A model generated the notes under the pieces. The model was not told the origin of the DNA. It worked only from the letters and a program-made list of their open reading frames with translations, and made no database searches. A program made the position numbers and the translations under genes. Shown here in pieces: positions 61,335-64,000 of a stretch of DNA of 64,000 nt. Within the stretch, counting starts at the first letter, position 1, and each line of letters opens with the position of its first letter. Source of the stretch: Mycobacterium spongiae (GTDB lineage: Bacteria > Actinomycetota > Actinomycetes > Mycobacteriales > Mycobacteriaceae); contig NZ_CP046600.1 of NCBI RefSeq assembly GCF_018278905.1, positions 1 through 64,000 of the forward strand. The letters run 5' to 3'.

Positions 61335-61760
61335 GTGCGATTGCAGCGACAGGTGGTGGACTACGCGCTTCGGCGGCGCTCACTGCTGGCCGAGGTGTAC
61401 TCGGGTCGTACTGGCGTGTCCGAGGTGTGTGACGCGAATCCCTACCTGCTGCGCGCCGCGAAGTATCACGGGAAACCAAGCCGGGTGACCTGTCCCATCT
61501 GCCGCAAGGAGCAGCTCACGCTGGTGTCGTGGGTGTTCGGCGAGCACCTCGGCGCGGTCTCCGGCTCGGCGCGCACCGCCGAAGAGCTGGTCTTGCTGGC
61601 GACGCGGTTCTCGGAGTTCGCGGTCCATGTCGTGGAGGTATGTCGAACGTGCAGCTGGAATCACCTGGTCAAGTCGTATGTCCTGGGACAGGCACGTCCG
61701 CCCCGGGGGTCCGGCCGCACGCGGACGGCGCGCGACGGCGCGCGCACCGCCAGTGAATAA
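61335..61760 (+). CDS. DUF5318 zinc-ribbon-like protein (Rv0049 homologue)
   Basis: A 141-residue protein beginning MRLQRQVVDYALRRRSLLAE at GTG 61335, the H37Rv-equivalent start; the frame is open 49 codons upstream but that part is not conserved. Two CxxC pairs (VTCPICRKEQ and EVCRTCSWNH) suggest a bound zinc. The Arg-rich C-terminal tail is less conserved. Overlaps ponA1 by eight bases, so co-translated with it. Rv0048c, which precedes it in M. tuberculosis, is missing. Confidence 0.9.
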   Translation: MRLQRQVVDYALRRRSLLAEVYSGRTGVSEVCDANPYLLRAAKYHGKPSRVTCPICRKEQLTLVSWVFGEHLGAVSGSARTAEELVLLATRFSEFAVHVVEVCRTCSWNHLVKSYVLGQARPPRGSGRTRTARDGARTASE

Positions 61761-64000
61761 CGAAGGACGGCACCACCAGTCGCCCAGCGGCACCCCACGC
61801 GGCCCGGCGGCTGAGGGTGGGGGCAGTCATCGCCCGGCGGACCCGCCGAATGAATCCCAAACTGGTGGGGACGGCGGTACCCGCCCGGTGTCCGGCCAGC
61901 GCCGCCATGTTCCCCCTGACGACAGGTTGACCGCGATCCTGCCGGCGGTTCCCGACGATCGGCCAGCCGGGCAGCGGGACTCCATCGAGGCGGTCAAGGC
62001 GGCGCTCGACAGTCCGCCGACGGCGCCCCTGCAGCGCGAACCGCTCGACCAGGTCAAAGCTGCATTGGACGTTCCGCCAGGCAAATCTCGAGGCCAAGAG
62101 TGGCCGGGGGGTGGCGGGGGCCCGCCCCCGTCCGGGCCGATCGGTCCCGACGGATCGTCGGGAGGCAGGGCGCCCGGACCGCACTGGGGTTGGTCACGGC
62201 ACATCAACTGGAAATGGGTGCGGCGTTCGATGTACCTCGCCGCGGCGGTGGTCGTGCTGTTGCCCATCGTCACGTTCACGATGGCGTACTTGATTGTCGA
62301 CGTTCCCAGGCCGGGCGACATCCGGACCAATCAGGTCTCCACCATCCTCGCCAGCGACGGTTCGGAGCTCGCCAAGATCGTGCCACCGGAAGGGAATCGA
62401 GTCGATATCGATCTCGACCAGGTGCCGACACACGTACGCCAGGCCGTCATTGCGGCCGAAGACCGCAACTTCTACTCGAATCCGGGCTTTTCGGTGCGCG
62501 GTTTCCTCCGCGCCGTGCAGAACAACCTCTTCGGCAGCGGCGACCTCCAGGGCGGCTCGACCATCACCCAGCAGTACGTCAAGAACGCGCTAGTCGGCTC
62601 CGCCCAGCACGGTTGGAGCGGTCTGATGCGCAAAGCCAAAGAGTTGGTCATCGCGACCAAGATGTCGGGGGAGTGGTCCAAAGACGATGTGTTGCAGGCG
62701 TATCTGAACATCATCTATTTCGGCCGCGGTGCCTACGGGATTTCGGCCGCCGCGACCGCGTACTTCGACAAGCCGGTCGAACAGCTCACTGTCTCCCAGG
62801 GGGCACTGTTGGCAGCGCTGATTCGACGGCCTTCGTCGCTGGACCCGGCCGTTGATCCCCAGGGCGCCCGCGCACGGTGGAACTGGGTGCTCGACGGGAT
62901 GGTGGAAACCAAGGCGCTGTCCGAGAGCGACCGCGCCGCACAGGTGTTTCCCAAGACCGTGCCGCCCGAGCAGGCCCGTGAGGACAACCAGCCGCGCGGC
63001 CCTGAAGGGCTGATCGAGCGGCAGGTGACCAAGGAGCTCCTCGACCTGTTCAACATCGACGAGCAGACCCTCAATACCCAGGGGTTGCAGGTCACCACCA
63101 CAATCGATCGCCAGGCGCAGCGGGCGGCGGAAAAGGCGGTCGCCAAGTACCTCGACGGGCAGGACCCCGACATGCGGGCCGCCGTGGTGTCTATCGACCC
63201 GCATAACGGCGCTGTGCGTGCCTACTACGGCGGTGACAATGCCAATGGCTTCGACTTCGCCCAGGCGGGACTGCAGACCGGGTCGTCGTTCAAGGTTTTT
63301 GCCCTCATCGCTGCCCTGGAACAGGGAATCGGTCTGGGCTACGAGGTGGACAGCGCGCCGGTGACGGTCGACGGCATCACGATCACCAATGTTGGCGGTG
63401 AGAGTTGCGGGACCTGCAATATCGCCGAGGCGCTCAAGATGTCGCTGAACACCTCGTATTACCGCCTGATGCTCAAGCTGTCGGGTGGTCCAGAGGCCGT
63501 TGCGCAAGCCGCGCACGAAGCCGGCATCGCCGAAAGCTTCCCGGGCGTCCCCTACACGCTGTCCGAGGACGGCAAAGGCGGTCCACCCAACAATGGGATC
63601 GTGTTGGGCCAGTACCAAACCCGGGTGATTGACATGGCGTCGGCGTATGCCACTCTCGCCGCCTCCGGCGTGTACTACCCGCCGCATTTCGTTCAAAAGG
63701 TGGTCAACGCCGAAGGCCAGGTCCTCTTCGACGCCAGCACCGAGGACAACACCGGCGACCAGCGCATCCCGGCGGCGGTGGCCGACAACGTCACTGCGGC
63801 GATGGAGCCGATTGCCTCCTATTCAAATGGCCACAATCTGGCGGGGGGCCGGGCGTCGGCCTCAAAGACCGGTACCACTCAGCTCGGTGACACCCTCGCC
63901 AACAAAGACGCGTGGATGGTCGGGTACACGCCGTCGCTGTCCACCGCCGTATGGGTTGGTACCGCCAAGGACGACGAGCCATTGGTAACCGCCTCGGGTG
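61753..64000 (+). CDS. ponA1: Bifunctional penicillin-binding protein PonA1 (partial, 3' end beyond window)
   Basis: Class A PBP that polymerises and crosslinks peptidoglycan at the pole and septum. The frame starts GTG 61753 (VNNEGRHHQSPSG), inside the end of the Rv0049 homologue, and is still open at the window edge after 749 codons. An about 158-residue Pro/Gly/Arg-rich cytoplasmic tail precedes a transmembrane helix (YLAAAVVVLLPIVTFTMAYL), a GT51 domain (VIAAEDRNFYSNPGF; GGSTITQQYVKNALVG) and a transpeptidase domain with SSFK (Ser511), SLN (MSLNTSYY) and KTG (Lys705). The old M. tuberculosis start lies within this longer form. Confidence 0.95.
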   Translation, partial: MNNEGRHHQSPSGTPRGPAAEGGGSHRPADPPNESQTGGDGGTRPVSGQRRHVPPDDRLTAILPAVPDDRPAGQRDSIEAVKAALDSPPTAPLQREPLDQVKAALDVPPGKSRGQEWPGGGGGPPPSGPIGPDGSSGGRAPGPHWGWSRHINWKWVRRSMYLAAAVVVLLPIVTFTMAYLIVDVPRPGDIRTNQVSTILASDGSELAKIVPPEGNRVDIDLDQVPTHVRQAVIAAEDRNFYSNPGFSVRGFLRAVQNNLFGSGDLQGGSTITQQYVKNALVGSAQHGWSGLMRKAKELVIATKMSGEWSKDDVLQAYLNIIYFGRGAYGISAAATAYFDKPVEQLTVSQGALLAALIRRPSSLDPAVDPQGARARWNWVLDGMVETKALSESDRAAQVFPKTVPPEQAREDNQPRGPEGLIERQVTKELLDLFNIDEQTLNTQGLQVTTTIDRQAQRAAEKAVAKYLDGQDPDMRAAVVSIDPHNGAVRAYYGGDNANGFDFAQAGLQTGSSFKVFALIAALEQGIGLGYEVDSAPVTVDGITITNVGGESCGTCNIAEALKMSLNTSYYRLMLKLSGGPEAVAQAAHEAGIAESFPGVPYTLSEDGKGGPPNNGIVLGQYQTRVIDMASAYATLAASGVYYPPHFVQKVVNAEGQVLFDASTEDNTGDQRIPAAVADNVTAAMEPIASYSNGHNLAGGRASASKTGTTQLGDTLANKDAWMVGYTPSLSTAVWVGTAKDDEPLVTASG

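Overview
The window is the origin-proximal end of the chromosome of a slow-growing Mycobacterium close to, but not part of, the M. tuberculosis complex. It begins on the TTG start of dnaA. Gene order follows M. tuberculosis H37Rv Rv0001 to Rv0050 closely, and DnaA, CrgA, PstP and PonA1 are nearly identical to the H37Rv proteins as I recall them. Several blocks differ from H37Rv: Rv0021c, the Rv0031-Rv0035 block (including bioF2 and fadD34), Rv0044c and Rv0048c are not found, and other genes sit in their places. GyrA has no intein. Species assignment is inference.

Layout. 1-9.8 kb is the replication core: dnaA, oriC, dnaN, recF, a DciA-like gene, gyrB and gyrA. 10-14.3 kb carries a DUF3566 membrane protein, tRNA-Ile, a tiny membrane-protein ORF, tRNA-Ala, ppiA, crgA and small envelope genes. 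14.3-25.2 kb holds trpG and, on the minus strand, the cell-shape and phosphosignalling operon fhaA-fhaB-pstP-rodA-pbpA-pknA-pknB. A MIRU-like 77-bp duplication forms a 46-codon ORF joined by 4-base overlaps to both pbpA and pknA.

25.5-34.8 kb, just downstream of tRNA-Leu, is an accessory island. It has a broken uracil-DNA-glycosylase-like gene, an intact type I restriction-modification operon (hsdM-hsdS-hsdR), eroded DUF3644-like and TIGR02391-like remnants, a minus-strand membrane protein, and about 0.9 kb of gene debris that includes a tRNA-like 3' fragment. A WS/DGAT acyltransferase and a small GNAT gene follow.

37-46.6 kb is the most interesting conserved part. Divergent whiB5 and an HTH regulator flank a palindrome. 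The regulator heads an operon-like cassette: an NlpC/P60 protein, two DUF4226-type paralogues, and homologues of the ESX-1 accessory proteins EspC, EspH, EspK and EspL. A 47-codon minus-strand ORF lies inside the cassette and two tandem PPE-SVP genes lie just after it. It reads as a detached ESX-accessory module without its own secretion core.

46.6-54.7 kb is conserved: Rv0036c, Rv0037c, Rv0038, Rv0039c, mtc28, leuS and a MarR regulator. 54.7-58.1 kb carries an amino-acid ABC transporter, with its binding protein and permease fused in one chain, downstream of the Rv0043c-like GntR regulator; three 19-bp repeats lie upstream of that regulator. 58.2-64 kb has a hydrolase, ino1, a PadR regulator, the Rv0049 homologue and ponA1, which runs off the window end. 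Two loci (after gyrA and after ino1) carry hairpin repeats with the same 58-bp period. No search or computation was run; family assignments rest on motifs and remembered homologues.
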